64,000 nt of DNA from Aerococcus sp. Group 1 (GTDB lineage: Bacteria > Bacillota > Bacilli > Lactobacillales > Aerococcaceae): positions 1,798,001-1,862,000 of the forward strand of contig NC_015278.1 in NCBI RefSeq assembly GCF_000193205.1. Direction: 5' to 3'. The notes under the pieces are model-generated. The model saw only the letters and a program-made list of their open reading frames with translations. It ran no database searches and was not told the DNA's origin. Both the position numbers and the translations under genes were made by a program. Of the stretch, positions 27,703 through 37,295 are shown piece by piece (position 1 is the stretch's first letter; each line of letters starts with the position of its first letter).

Positions 27703-28145
27703 TAAACTTCTGCCTCCTCAAAAATAGCAATAATTTCTTGGGCACTTGTTGCATTGACTAAGCGTACAACACTGTCCATATCTGAACATACAACTGCAAT
27801 CTTGGATAAAAGATCCAAGTGTTCATTTCCAATCCCCGCAATGCCAAAAACCATCATAGCCATTTTTTCTTCTGGCTCATCGGGGGCAAAATCTACCCCG
27901 AATGGTACTTGGATAACCGAAATACCAGTTGCTTTTACCTTATCTTTACCTTCATCGGTGCCATGGGGAATGGCAATAAAATTCCCCATATGGGTTGAAA
28001 CCACTTCTTCACGGGCTAACATGGAATCAATATATTCTTCTTCCACATCACCGTCATCAACAAGCAATTGCCCAGCTGCACGAATGGCATCTTCTTTATT
28101 AATAAAGGATTGATTCAAACGAATCATCGATTCTTTTAATTCCAT
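27702..28145 (-). CDS. mtlF: Mannitol PTS component EIIA
   Basis: 147 residues. PTS EIIA type-2 domain with phospho-accepting His61 in IAIPHGTDEG. It passes phosphate from HPr to the EIIB cysteine of MtlA. A separate EIIA matches an MtlA that carries only EIIC and EIIB parts. Coupled to mtlD by a TAATG overlap and 50 bp downstream of mtlR. Confidence 0.95.
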   Translation of the reverse strand: MELKESMIRLNQSFINKEDAIRAAGQLLVDDGDVEEEYIDSMLAREEVVSTHMGNFIAIPHGTDEGKDKVKATGISVIQVPFGVDFAPDEPEEKMAMMVFGIAGIGNEHLDLLSKIAVVCSDMDSVVRLVNATSAQEIIAIFEEAEV

Positions 28146-28195
28146 TTCCTCACTCCTTTTATCTCCAGGAATACTCCTACATCATTTTTGCTTTT

Positions 28196-30322
28196 TTATA
28201 GACTGTCCATATTTTTTATGGTAGCCAGTAATATGTTATTCAATAACTGTTTCAAGTGTCCTTCATCGCCTCGATCATAGAGGGAGAGATTAGCATCATT
28301 TTCAATCACGGAACTCGATATTGCTCCCATCACTTCCTGTATCCAGGGAGTTAAGGGATTGGGGGCTAAGAGTAGTAGCAAACGTCTAAGGGTCATCATT
28401 TGGTGGTCCATGCCCAAAATAGGGTAACCCTCCGCCAAGTCATAAATGACAAAGTATGGCTCTAGGACCTCAACATGACTCGTATGGAAGAGTCCGATAC
28501 TTGAATGCGGGATGCCGATAGCCGATTCTTTAAATCGCTGCATGACCGCCTCGCTGACCTGCTGGCTATTACCAACTTGCTGGCCTCTAAGTTGCCCTAT
28601 TTGCTGGTCAAGTAAGGCTTTGAGATCAAGCTTAGCCTTTCCAGTATTATTGACCTTAATCACTTGAAAGCTTTGGTAGACTTGATAAGCCTCTTTGATC
28701 TTATGATAATAATTTTCTAAACTGAGCTCCTGATTATTTCTCGCTAAGCTTCTTACTTCCCCAGTCCGATTGTTAGCTCCTACCCGGTCCTTATTTTGAG
28801 CGATTTGCTCAATTTCTATTTCTAAGGCCTTTAATTCATCGTCTAAGAGCAAGGGGGAGACCAAGTGATAGTGACGGCTGAGCCCTGGTAAGAACAGGGT
28901 GGATAAGACGATATCATAGGAAGTTAGCGCAACTTGATTTAAGGCTGATAATTTCACCACATCAATCAATAGATTTTGTTTAATGTACTTTTTCAAACGG
29001 TTTTCCAGAATTTTTGTCGTTCCCATCCCACTCGCGCAAACCAAGAGCAAGGAAATTTGCTGGCGGCCTTGGGGGTGACGTTCCAGGGAAGTTGCAAAGT
29101 GAATAACAATATAGGCCAATTCATCACGGCCAATCTTCTGTCCCGGGAAGGCTTGAGAAAAGCTCGTCCTCACTGCCTGGTAAAGGTCAAAATATTGGTC
29201 AGTTATCCGGTCCAATAAGGTATGGGGAGATTCTTGAAATTCACTCACTTCCGGTCGGTTAAAGGTCGCCTGGATATGGGTGACTAAATTATAGTAAAGG
29301 GCTGAATCAGTGCGGAAATCGTTGGCCGTTTTTTCACTGACAACTTGGATAAGCTCGGAAACCTGATAGAGGAAGGTTCCATCGTAATTTTCAATCAACA
29401 AGTGTTCAAGCGGCTTGTAATTGACCCCTTCTAACTGCTGGGCCAAGAAATTCCGTTCATTAATACCAATCGGTAAGGCTAAAGCATTCGATATCCAAGT
29501 CATGATTTGCTGAGCTAACTGTTGTTCAGTTTTTCCGGGCCGGGAAAGGGCTAAGTGTTTGCTTTTTTCTTGCCCTCCATCTTCTAAATCCTGACCCGAC
29601 TTTAAACGAAAAATAGTGACCGTGACTTGGAGCATAATCAGCTTCAACTGGTTATCCGTCACCTTAGCAAAGGTTGTCGGATTCAAACGATTAAAGATTT
29701 GCTGGACTAATTCCAAGTCTTCCCCTTCCAGTAAAGCCATAAAGGCTTGACTGTTTTGTCCGCCTTGGCGGTTGGGATGAAAGAAGGTATATTCGTCAAT
29801 ATTTTGACTTAAAAGTGAACTCAGCATTTGCCGGCGTTCGGCTTCCCAGCCCCTAACCAAATAATTCTTCCTATCATCACGAACTAGGTGGAGGTCATAA
29901 TTCAATAGGGCCTCACCAACCGCCTTGAGGTCAGTTTGAATGGTGGCTGGGCTGACGCCATAACCCTCTGCCAGATCTTGCCTAGTCAATTCTGGGTTTT
30001 CTAGTAATAATTGGCAGGCTAGATGCTGCTGGCGTATCTCCCGGTCAAAGAAAGGCCAGGATGCTTGCCTTTGCTTTGGTCCAAGAATATCCATTAAATC
30101 ATAAGCCGTAAAGTCCTTGGGGTAACGTAAGAAGTAACCCTTCTTGCGGTCACGACCGATTTCGATCCCAAACTTGTTCAAGGAAGCTGCTAAATTATTC
30201 AATTCCCGATAAACTGTACGCTGGCTGACTTGTAAGGACATCTTTAAACTTTCTAAGCTCACGCCATCGCCTTGCTCCATAAAGCACTGTAATATGACCC
30301 GTTCTCGTTCTGAAAAGTACAT
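28196..30322 (-). CDS. mtlR: Mannitol operon transcriptional activator MtlR (PRD type)
   Basis: 708 residues. N-terminal helix-turn-helix (SLQVSQRTVYREL about 28-40), a second HTH near 130, two PRD domains (about 200-400), an EIIB-gat-like domain with LLLVCASGMGTTK (about 425), and a C-terminal EIIA-like domain with the phosphorylatable His in GIPHSSIGLFH (about 600). Phosphorylation state reports mannitol flux and HPr status. It lies inside the mtl operon, between mtlA and mtlF, as in streptococci and enterococci. Confidence 0.93.
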   Translation of the reverse strand: MYFSERERVILQCFMEQGDGVSLESLKMSLQVSQRTVYRELNNLAASLNKFGIEIGRDRKKGYFLRYPKDFTAYDLMDILGPKQRQASWPFFDREIRQQHLACQLLLENPELTRQDLAEGYGVSPATIQTDLKAVGEALLNYDLHLVRDDRKNYLVRGWEAERRQMLSSLLSQNIDEYTFFHPNRQGGQNSQAFMALLEGEDLELVQQIFNRLNPTTFAKVTDNQLKLIMLQVTVTIFRLKSGQDLEDGGQEKSKHLALSRPGKTEQQLAQQIMTWISNALALPIGINERNFLAQQLEGVNYKPLEHLLIENYDGTFLYQVSELIQVVSEKTANDFRTDSALYYNLVTHIQATFNRPEVSEFQESPHTLLDRITDQYFDLYQAVRTSFSQAFPGQKIGRDELAYIVIHFATSLERHPQGRQQISLLLVCASGMGTTKILENRLKKYIKQNLLIDVVKLSALNQVALTSYDIVLSTLFLPGLSRHYHLVSPLLLDDELKALEIEIEQIAQNKDRVGANNRTGEVRSLARNNQELSLENYYHKIKEAYQVYQSFQVIKVNNTGKAKLDLKALLDQQIGQLRGQQVGNSQQVSEAVMQRFKESAIGIPHSSIGLFHTSHVEVLEPYFVIYDLAEGYPILGMDHQMMTLRRLLLLLAPNPLTPWIQEVMGAISSSVIENDANLSLYDRGDEGHLKQLLNNILLATIKNMDSL

Positions 30323-30435
30323 GGCCTAATCCTCTCTATAAAAGCTACTTTGCCTTAATAGTACACCATGAGACCAGCTAATGGAAAACTTTATCTGACT
30401 TAAGTCGCTTATTTATCAAAGGATGGCTAAAGGCC

Positions 30436-32244
30436 TTATTCTCCTAAGGATTGAATCAATGAATAGTAATTCCCTTCATCAATCAAACGGTCAAAATGAA
30501 TGACTCTAGCCTTTTGGAAATGTTCCTTGGCTGTTTGATAGTCATCACTCTGTACGATCACCAAGATATTGTCTTGGTCCTTAATCTCTTCCAGTGCTTG
30601 AGCAGAAGCATGGATATTTTTATCAGGGGCTTTTTTGACAAGTAAATTTCTAAAGATGGAAGCGGCAATCGTCGTGCCACCAACACCAGGTCCTTGAAAG
30701 GCAAAGACGACCTTGTTAATACCAGCATAATCAGATGCTTGCGCTTGACTAGCGTCTTTATCAGCGGACTCACTAGCGCCATCAGATACTTCAGCTTCAA
30801 CCGTTTCTACATCTTCGTCTAACATATCCGCTAAAATTTCATCATAGCGATCAGAATCCATAAAGTTATTCACCGAAATATGGGTGGAAGATGGCGCTTT
30901 CTTACGGGCTTGAGGGGTTAATTCTTGTTGGGTGATGACTAAGGTCTTCGCATCGTCACTCAGGTTATTAATGGCTGAGTTGGTCACGGGTTGAGTCAAG
31001 CCTAATTGTTTGGCTTTCTTTCTTAATAGGGAAGCCCCCATGGCACTTGACCCCATCCCAGCATCACAGGCAAAGATAATCCGGTCGATTTGGTTGACGT
31101 CTGGAACTTCATCTGAAGTCGCTTCAACATCAGCACTTTGACCTTTCGATTCAGCCTTGGCTTGAGAAACAGCTGCTTGTTGCTTAGCAAAGTTGTCTTC
31201 TTGGGAACGGTCGGTTTTTAGGATTAAAGCAGCAACCGCAAAGGATACCGCAGCAGCGGCAGCAACAGCTAGGAGCATAGGTAGATGGTCGCCACGAGCA
31301 GTTACCCCAAAAATAGCAAAAATGGAGCCTGGAGAAGCAGGTCCAGTTAAACCAACATTGAGGAGGACGTTAACAAAGGTCCCCGTTACCCCACCAGCGA
31401 TAACCGCTAAGATTAAGAGAGGCTTGGTCATCACATAAGGGAAGTAAATCTCATGAATCCCACCAAGGAAGTGGATGATCATAGCTCCCCAACTGGAAGA
31501 TTTGGCGCTACCCTTACCAAAAATGGCAAAGGCTAGTAAAACGCCCAGACCAGGGCCAGGGTTGGCTTCTAAGAGATAGAGTACCGATTTACCCACTTCA
31601 GCAACTTGGGCTGAACCTAGTGGTGTTAAGATCCCATGGTTGATAGCATTGTTTAAGAAGAGGATCTTAGCGGGCTCAATCAAGACATTGGCCAAAGGTA
31701 AGAAACCCAGTTCCATGATCTTATTGACGCCAATTTCCATCCATTCAGTTCCCCAACTCACCAGTGGTCCAACTGCAAAGAAACCGAGTAAGGCTAAGAA
31801 GAAGCCCAGAATCCCGCTAGAAAAGTTATTGACTAACATTTCAAAACCAGAAGGGATTTTTTCTTGGAAGGCTTGGTCAAATTTCTTAATGACCCAACCG
31901 GCAAAGGGGCCCATGGCCATAGCACCAATAAACATTGGCGTTTCGGGTGGCGCACCACCGATAACTCCCATCGTAGCAATGGTCGCAACAACAGCACCCC
32001 GCTGTTGGTAGACCAGGGCACCACCAGAATAAGCAATTAATAATGGCAAGAGATAACGTTGCATGGCTCCACCAACAGCATTTAAGCTTTCATTAGGTAG
32101 GTAACCCGTTGGAATGAAGAGCGCAGCAAAAATCCCCCAGGCTATAAAGGCACCGATATTAGGCATGACCATGCTAGAGAGATGGCGTCCCAATTTTTGG
32201 ATACCTGCCTTCAAGCCGGAAGACTTGGCTTGTGACTGTTCCAT
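30436..32244 (-). CDS. mtlA: Mannitol PTS EIICB with a second, cysteine-less EIIB-like domain
   Basis: 602-residue membrane transporter that phosphorylates mannitol during uptake. The EIIC domain (about 10-345) has the GGIHEIYFPY substrate motif at 261-270. The first EIIB (about 385-475) carries the phospho-Cys393 in FACDAGMGSS. After an acidic linker a second EIIB-like domain (about 508-602) has FAFQGPGVGG in the P-loop place, with Phe516 where the Cys would be. So one EIIB can transfer phosphate and the other probably cannot. First gene of mtlARFD; cre and promoter upstream. Confidence 0.94.
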   Translation of the reverse strand: MEQSQAKSSGLKAGIQKLGRHLSSMVMPNIGAFIAWGIFAALFIPTGYLPNESLNAVGGAMQRYLLPLLIAYSGGALVYQQRGAVVATIATMGVIGGAPPETPMFIGAMAMGPFAGWVIKKFDQAFQEKIPSGFEMLVNNFSSGILGFFLALLGFFAVGPLVSWGTEWMEIGVNKIMELGFLPLANVLIEPAKILFLNNAINHGILTPLGSAQVAEVGKSVLYLLEANPGPGLGVLLAFAIFGKGSAKSSSWGAMIIHFLGGIHEIYFPYVMTKPLLILAVIAGGVTGTFVNVLLNVGLTGPASPGSIFAIFGVTARGDHLPMLLAVAAAAAVSFAVAALILKTDRSQEDNFAKQQAAVSQAKAESKGQSADVEATSDEVPDVNQIDRIIFACDAGMGSSAMGASLLRKKAKQLGLTQPVTNSAINNLSDDAKTLVITQQELTPQARKKAPSSTHISVNNFMDSDRYDEILADMLDEDVETVEAEVSDGASESADKDASQAQASDYAGINKVVFAFQGPGVGGTTIAASIFRNLLVKKAPDKNIHASAQALEEIKDQDNILVIVQSDDYQTAKEHFQKARVIHFDRLIDEGNYYSLIQSLGE

Positions 32245-32291
32245 AATATTTCCTCCTTCATCGAATCATTGTAATAAGTATTTACACCATT

Positions 32292-32321
32292 ATTGTACAG
32301 AATATCTGTATACGCTTTCAA
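32292..32321 (-). promoter_or_regulatory. mtlA promoter with cre
   Basis: TTGAAA (32316-32321), 18 bp, TACAAT (32292-32297) on the minus strand. TGAAAGCGTATACA (32307-32320) matches cre at 13 of 14 and covers the -35. Confidence 0.75.
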
Positions 32322-32542
32322 TGGATTTGCCGGCTAGTTTTGGCAAAGTGCCCGCTGCCAAAATTTATGCCAAGATGCTTTAATCATCTCTCCCCCCTTT
32401 TCACCTATTCAACTTTGTGATTTTTTTGTTAAAGTGCCGGTTTTACTTTCAAAATCTACTTTTCCCACAGATTTATTTTCCTATCCGTGTTAAACTAGGG
32501 GTAAGATTTTTATCAACTTATATCTTTTATGGAGGTACAAAA

Positions 32543-33262
32543 ATGAAAGTTTATATTTATGATGACGTCGAAACAGCCAGCCAAGCCGCTTTAAATTACT
32601 ACCAAGAAGCCTTAGCTGATGGGCCTAAAGTCTTTGGCTTAGCTACCGGTTCGACACCAGAAAAACTCTACCAAGAAATCGTTGCTTCTGACTTAGACTT
32701 TACCGACAGTCTTTCCTTTAACTTGGATGAATATGTTGGCTTAGAAGCCAGCCACCCACAAAGCTATAATTACTTTATGCACAAACACCTCTTCAACGAA
32801 AAACCCTTCAAACATAACTATCTCTTAAATGGGGCCAACCCTAACGAAGAAGAGGAATGTTCACAATTTGAAAACTTGCTCCAAGAACATCCGATTGACC
32901 TACAATTACTCGGTATTGGACGCAACGGTCATATTGGTTTTAACGAACCCGGTTCTTCCTTCACCAGTAAGACCCGTAAAATTGAACTAACGGAATCAAC
33001 TATCGAGGCTAACAGCCGTCTCTTTGACTCTCCTAGTGATGTCCCAACCGCAGCTTATAGTATGGGGATCGGTTCCATTTTAAACAGCAAAAACATCTTG
33101 CTCTTAGCCTTTGGTGAAGAAAAGGCAGCCGCTGTGAAAGCCATGGTGGAAGGTCCAGTGACTGAAGAAGTCCCAGCTAGCGCCCTCCAAAAACACCCTA
33201 ATGTTGTTGTCATTCTGGACCAAGCAGCCGCTAGCCAACTAAGCGGTGAGGCAGATGCCTAA
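32543..33262 (+). CDS. nagB: Glucosamine-6-phosphate deaminase
   Basis: 239 residues. Converts glucosamine 6-phosphate to fructose 6-phosphate and ammonia. FGLATGSTPEKLY (about 33-45) is the phosphate loop, FNLDEYVGL (about 62-70) holds the catalytic Asp, and LLGIGRNGHIGFNEPGSSF (about 129-147) has the ring-opening His. GGAGG lies seven bases before the ATG at 32543; the frame is open further upstream without a ribosome site. The next gene overlaps its end. Confidence 0.96.
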   Translation: MKVYIYDDVETASQAALNYYQEALADGPKVFGLATGSTPEKLYQEIVASDLDFTDSLSFNLDEYVGLEASHPQSYNYFMHKHLFNEKPFKHNYLLNGANPNEEEECSQFENLLQEHPIDLQLLGIGRNGHIGFNEPGSSFTSKTRKIELTESTIEANSRLFDSPSDVPTAAYSMGIGSILNSKNILLLAFGEEKAAAVKAMVEGPVTEEVPASALQKHPNVVVILDQAAASQLSGEADA

Positions 33263-34211
33263 ACCCATCCTCTACCTAGGTACCCAATATAAGGACCAAG
33301 CCCGTGGGCAACTAGCAGAGCTGAGTGACCGCTATCAAATTAAAGACAAAAACCAACTTGAAGCGAGTGACTACGCCCAAATCGAAATCTTTTTCGGTAG
33401 CGACTTAGATACCCTAAGAGCCATCTACCAAGGAGAAGACCGCCATTTAGCCTGGCTTCAATTAGATACCGCTGGAGCTGACTACTTGCCCCAAGAAGTT
33501 ATGGCCGATCCCAAAGTAACGGTGACGACCGTTTCAGGAATCCATGCCCCTTCCATTGCTGAGAGTATTTATGGTTATCTCTTAGGGGTTTTCCACCAAC
33601 TCTTTATCTACCATGACCAACAAGAAGAAAATAACTGGCACCGTTATGAGCATGTGAAGAATCTGGCAGGTAAAAAGGCACTCCTTTACGGGACTGGCCA
33701 TTTAGCCAGTGAAATTGCCCGGATTGGCCAAGCTTTTGGTTTAAGCTGCTACGGAGTTAATACCTCGGGGAGACCGGTAGAACATTTCCAAAACACCTAC
33801 ACCCAAACGAGTGTGACCGAGCAGCTTGGCAAAATGGATATCATTATTAATACCCTTCCGGCAACATCAGAGACTGAAAATATCTTTAATCAGCACTTCT
33901 TTAAGCAGATGAAGATCAATAGCTATTTCATCAATGTGGGCCGTGGCAATGCTGTGGTAGAGGCTGACCTCCAAGCCGCCCTGGAAGAGGAAAAGATCGC
34001 CGGAGCCTATCTAGATGTCTTTCAAGAGGAACCCTTAGGAGAAGACAGTCCCCTATGGCAGACTAAAAATCTCTTAATCACACCCCATGCCTCTGGGCGG
34101 GTAGAACACTTCCGTGATGATATTTTTAAGATTTTCTATCAAAATTACCAAGCTTACCTAAGCGGTAACTATCCAAGTATCAACCGCCTAGATAAAAAAA
34201 ACGGCTACTAA
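33255..34211 (+). CDS. D-isomer-specific 2-hydroxyacid dehydrogenase
   Basis: 318 residues. C-terminal half has the NAD-binding motif LLYGTGHLASEIARIG (about 138-153), the Arg of the active site in NVGRGNAVVE (about 225) and the His in ITPHASGRVEHF (about 275). Substrate unknown; the family includes glycerate, lactate and branched hydroxyacid enzymes. The start is uncertain: ATG at 33255 lies inside the end of nagB with GGTGAGG three bases before it, and a GTG at 33246 is also open. Translational coupling to nagB is likely. Confidence 0.82.
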   Translation: MPKPILYLGTQYKDQARGQLAELSDRYQIKDKNQLEASDYAQIEIFFGSDLDTLRAIYQGEDRHLAWLQLDTAGADYLPQEVMADPKVTVTTVSGIHAPSIAESIYGYLLGVFHQLFIYHDQQEENNWHRYEHVKNLAGKKALLYGTGHLASEIARIGQAFGLSCYGVNTSGRPVEHFQNTYTQTSVTEQLGKMDIIINTLPATSETENIFNQHFFKQMKINSYFINVGRGNAVVEADLQAALEEEKIAGAYLDVFQEEPLGEDSPLWQTKNLLITPHASGRVEHFRDDIFKIFYQNYQAYLSGNYPSINRLDKKNGY

Positions 34212-34226
34212 AACATTCGCCTCATA

Positions 34227-34275
34227 AAAAGCCACTTACCCCTTCCCTTCAAGGAAGCAGTAAGTGGCTTTTTTA
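34227..34275 (+). terminator. Terminator after the nagB operon
   Basis: AAGCCACTTAC (34229-34239) and GTAAGTGGCTT (34260-34270) followed by TTTTAC. The arms also give an A-run on the other side, so it can serve the convergent ABC gene. Confidence 0.9.
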
Positions 34276-34317
34276 CATAGCTATTATTCATTAAATCTAA
34301 GATATTATTCATCAAAT

Positions 34318-35835
34318 TTAAGCATATTTGGCATTCATTTGTTTTTCCCAACGGTTCAAGAACTTGGTTAAGGTAAAGGTCAAGATAAAGTAAATGACCA
34401 TAGAAATCAACAATGGAATAATCCCTTGATAGGTAATGCTGGTAACCGCCCGGGTTTGGAAGGTTAATTCAGCAATACCGATAGTCGATACAATGGATGA
34501 CTCCTTAATCAAGGTCACAAATTCATTCCCCAAAGCTGGCCAAATTGACCGTAAAGATTGTGGAAAGATAACCTTCTTCAGGGTGGTCAAACGGTCTAAA
34601 CCAAGAGAACGTGCGGCTTCAGTTTGCTCCTTATCAACCGCTTGGATCCCCCCACGGATAATCTCACTAATATAAGCTCCCGAGTTTAAGGACACCGCAA
34701 TCAAGGCTGAAAGCAAGGCAGGTACGTTAAATAATCCACCGATTCCTAAGAACATAAAGAGGACTTGGATCATTAAAGGCGTCCCCCGAATGAATTCAAC
34801 ATAGGCCATAGCAATACCGGATAAAATTTTGTTCTCAGTCAGACGCATAACAGCTAAGATAGCCCCTAGGGTTAAGCCAAAGACCACACTGACCGCTGAA
34901 ATCAGCAGAGTCATTTTTATGCCGTTCCAGTAATAAGGCCAATAGGATAACCAGTCAACCCCTTGTTCAGCTTGTTCTTGACCTTCACTAATAATCAAAT
35001 CATAAGATTCATCTAGCCATTGATCCATCAAACCTTGGTCTTTGACTTCTTGGACACTTTGGTTGATAGCGGCTTGTAGGTCAGGTTGGTTTTTGGGCAT
35101 AACTACCCGTTTAGAGTTATCGTCTTCTAATTTAAAGTGACCATTGATCATTTCTAAGGCATCTTCATGGGCGCGAACGTGGGCACCACCCACACCAGAG
35201 TCGATAATAACTCCATCAATTTGCCCCGTAAGTAAGGCAGAGATTAAATCAGGGAGTTGTTGCATAGCATGCTTACCCACATGAGGCATTTGTTCATTGG
35301 CTAGCCCTTCTTGAATCGATCCTTGTTGGTAACCTACCGTCATATCGGGAGTGAAAGAATCTTTATCATGGATCTTTTCAGCATCATCTTTGCGGATAAT
35401 AATGGCTTGTTCGTCATTTTGGTAACCATCAGAGAAGTCAACCGACTTAGCTCTTTCTTCAGTATACCCCATCCCAGAAATGATAATATCGATATTTCCC
35501 GCTTCCATGGAAGATAGGAGACTAGAGAATTCCATAGTCACAACATTTAATTTAACCCCGAGGTCATCGGCAATTTTTTGTCCTAATTCAATATCCGCTC
35601 CAGCCACGGTTTGTTGGCCGTCTTTCATGGTAATAAATTCAAAAGGTGGATAGTCAGGACTAACCCCCATTCGAAGTTCACCACGGTCTTTTATGCTTTG
35701 GAGGAGTGAATTCTCGCTAGGGGCCTGGCCCTTGTCTTCCTCACCATAGACTTGTGGGGCTAAGAGACCGGATAGGGTCGTTAGCATCAGTAAAACAGCT
35801 AAAAAGCAATGACTCAATTTCTTCATCAATGACAT
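34318..35835 (-). CDS. Fused substrate-binding/permease amino-acid ABC importer (second paralogue)
   Basis: 505 residues. Signal peptide (about 1-31), SBP_bac_3 binding domain (about 48-280), then a His/Glu/Gln/Arg-type permease with about five membrane segments (295-500) and the EAA loop EAARSLGLDRLTTLKKVIFPQ (about 407). Binding protein and permease in one chain, as in GlnPH-type importers. No ATPase gene is nearby. It overlaps the end of argH by ten bases. The T-box upstream of the operon suggests arginine or a related basic amino acid or precursor as substrate. Confidence 0.9.
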   Translation of the reverse strand: MSLMKKLSHCFLAVLLMLTTLSGLLAPQVYGEEDKGQAPSENSLLQSIKDRGELRMGVSPDYPPFEFITMKDGQQTVAGADIELGQKIADDLGVKLNVVTMEFSSLLSSMEAGNIDIIISGMGYTEERAKSVDFSDGYQNDEQAIIIRKDDAEKIHDKDSFTPDMTVGYQQGSIQEGLANEQMPHVGKHAMQQLPDLISALLTGQIDGVIIDSGVGGAHVRAHEDALEMINGHFKLEDDNSKRVVMPKNQPDLQAAINQSVQEVKDQGLMDQWLDESYDLIISEGQEQAEQGVDWLSYWPYYWNGIKMTLLISAVSVVFGLTLGAILAVMRLTENKILSGIAMAYVEFIRGTPLMIQVLFMFLGIGGLFNVPALLSALIAVSLNSGAYISEIIRGGIQAVDKEQTEAARSLGLDRLTTLKKVIFPQSLRSIWPALGNEFVTLIKESSIVSTIGIAELTFQTRAVTSITYQGIIPLLISMVIYFILTFTLTKFLNRWEKQMNAKYA

Positions 35836-37244
35836 TTTTCATTCTTCCCTTCTTTTCTCTTATTTTGATAGTTTTTCAGACGTTCTTTCACTTGGGCAAT
35901 ATGTTCTTTGACCTGGTCTGGAGCTGGTCCACCAGCCACCTGACGGGCATAGACTCCATGTTTCAAATCAATGGCTTGGTAGATATCGGCTTCAAATAAA
36001 TCATTAAAGGATTGGTACTCTTCTAAGGAGAGTTCCTCTAAAGTTTTATCCTTTTCATGACAATACTTTAAAATATCCCCAACTTGGCGATAAGCATCAC
36101 GGAAGGGTAAGCCCTTAGCGCTCAGGTAGTCGGCACAGTCAGTGGCATTTAAATAACCCTTACCCGCGGCTTGGTACATGTTTTCCACCTGAGGATGGGT
36201 GGCATCCAAGATGGCTGGCAGTAAGTTAAGTAAGGCTTGGACTGTATCAATGGCATCGAAGAGCCTTTCCTTTTCTTCTTGTAAATCCTTATCATAGGCG
36301 AGTGGGATTCCCTTCATGATGGTTAAGACCGCCATCAAGTCGCCATAGACCCGGCCAGCCTTGCCCCGCATTAATTCATGGATATCCAAGTTCTTCTTCT
36401 GAGGCATAATCGATGACCCCGTAGAAAAGCGGTCATCCACTACAATCAATTGGAACTCTTGGCTGGCCCATAAGATCATTTCTTCACTATACCGGCTCAG
36501 GTGCATACTAATCAAGGCTAAGGCACTCAGTAACTCAATACTGTAGTCCCGGTCGGAAACCGCATCAATACTATTCCCAGCGTAGGCATCAAATCCTAAT
36601 AAGGCTGTCGTTAACTGCCGATCCAAGGGGAAAGTGGTAGTGGCCAAGGCGCCTGCCCCTAAAGGCATGGAATGATTAATCCGTTTTTGAGCATCCATCA
36701 AACGCTCGTAGTCACGCATAAACATTTCCACATAGGCCATCAGGTAATGCCCATAAGTAACCGCTTGGGCTCTTTGCAAGTGGGTGTAGCCAGGCATGAT
36801 AGTTTCTAGGTGTTGGCCTGCTTCCTGGCAAAAGGCCTCTACCACTTGGTCCAATTGATCTAATAATTCGTCGGCCGCTGTGCGCGCATAGATTTTCATG
36901 GCCGTGGCGACTTGGTCATTACGGCTCCGTCCAGTATGGACTTTCTTACCAATATCACCTAAGCGTTTGGTGAGTTCACTTTCAATAAAACTATGAATAT
37001 CTTCTGAATTAGGATCAATAGTGAGTTCTCCTTGGGCATATTCTTTTTGCATATCCCCTAGACTTGCTACTAAAGCTTCCGCTTCTTCTTTAGCAATAAT
37101 CCCTTGATGACCTAACATTTTGGCATGGGCTTGGCTAGCCTCAAGATCTGCAGGAAGCAACCGCAAGTCAATAGCCAAGGATTGATTTAACTGGTAGGCT
37201 GACTCAGCCATGGCTTGATGATAAGTATTCGACCAAAGTGCCAT
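35826..37244 (-). CDS. argH: Argininosuccinate lyase
   Basis: 472-residue member of the fumarase/aspartase superfamily that splits argininosuccinate into arginine and fumarate. HTGRSRNDQVATA (about 103-115), the His in PGYTHLQRAQ (about 155-164) and the catalytic Ser loop TGSSIMPQKKN (about 275-285) are present. The residue after that Asn is Leu where nearly all ArgH proteins I know have Pro (NLD for NPD). No argG is in the window. Placed between two ABC importers and behind an arginine-type T-box. Confidence 0.93.
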   Translation of the reverse strand: MALWSNTYHQAMAESAYQLNQSLAIDLRLLPADLEASQAHAKMLGHQGIIAKEEAEALVASLGDMQKEYAQGELTIDPNSEDIHSFIESELTKRLGDIGKKVHTGRSRNDQVATAMKIYARTAADELLDQLDQVVEAFCQEAGQHLETIMPGYTHLQRAQAVTYGHYLMAYVEMFMRDYERLMDAQKRINHSMPLGAGALATTTFPLDRQLTTALLGFDAYAGNSIDAVSDRDYSIELLSALALISMHLSRYSEEMILWASQEFQLIVVDDRFSTGSSIMPQKKNLDIHELMRGKAGRVYGDLMAVLTIMKGIPLAYDKDLQEEKERLFDAIDTVQALLNLLPAILDATHPQVENMYQAAGKGYLNATDCADYLSAKGLPFRDAYRQVGDILKYCHEKDKTLEELSLEEYQSFNDLFEADIYQAIDLKHGVYARQVAGGPAPDQVKEHIAQVKERLKNYQNKRKEGKNEKCH

Positions 37245-37295
37245 TTTAACACAACCTTTTCTAAAATTTTTGTTTTCAAGCCTTCCTCATCGACT

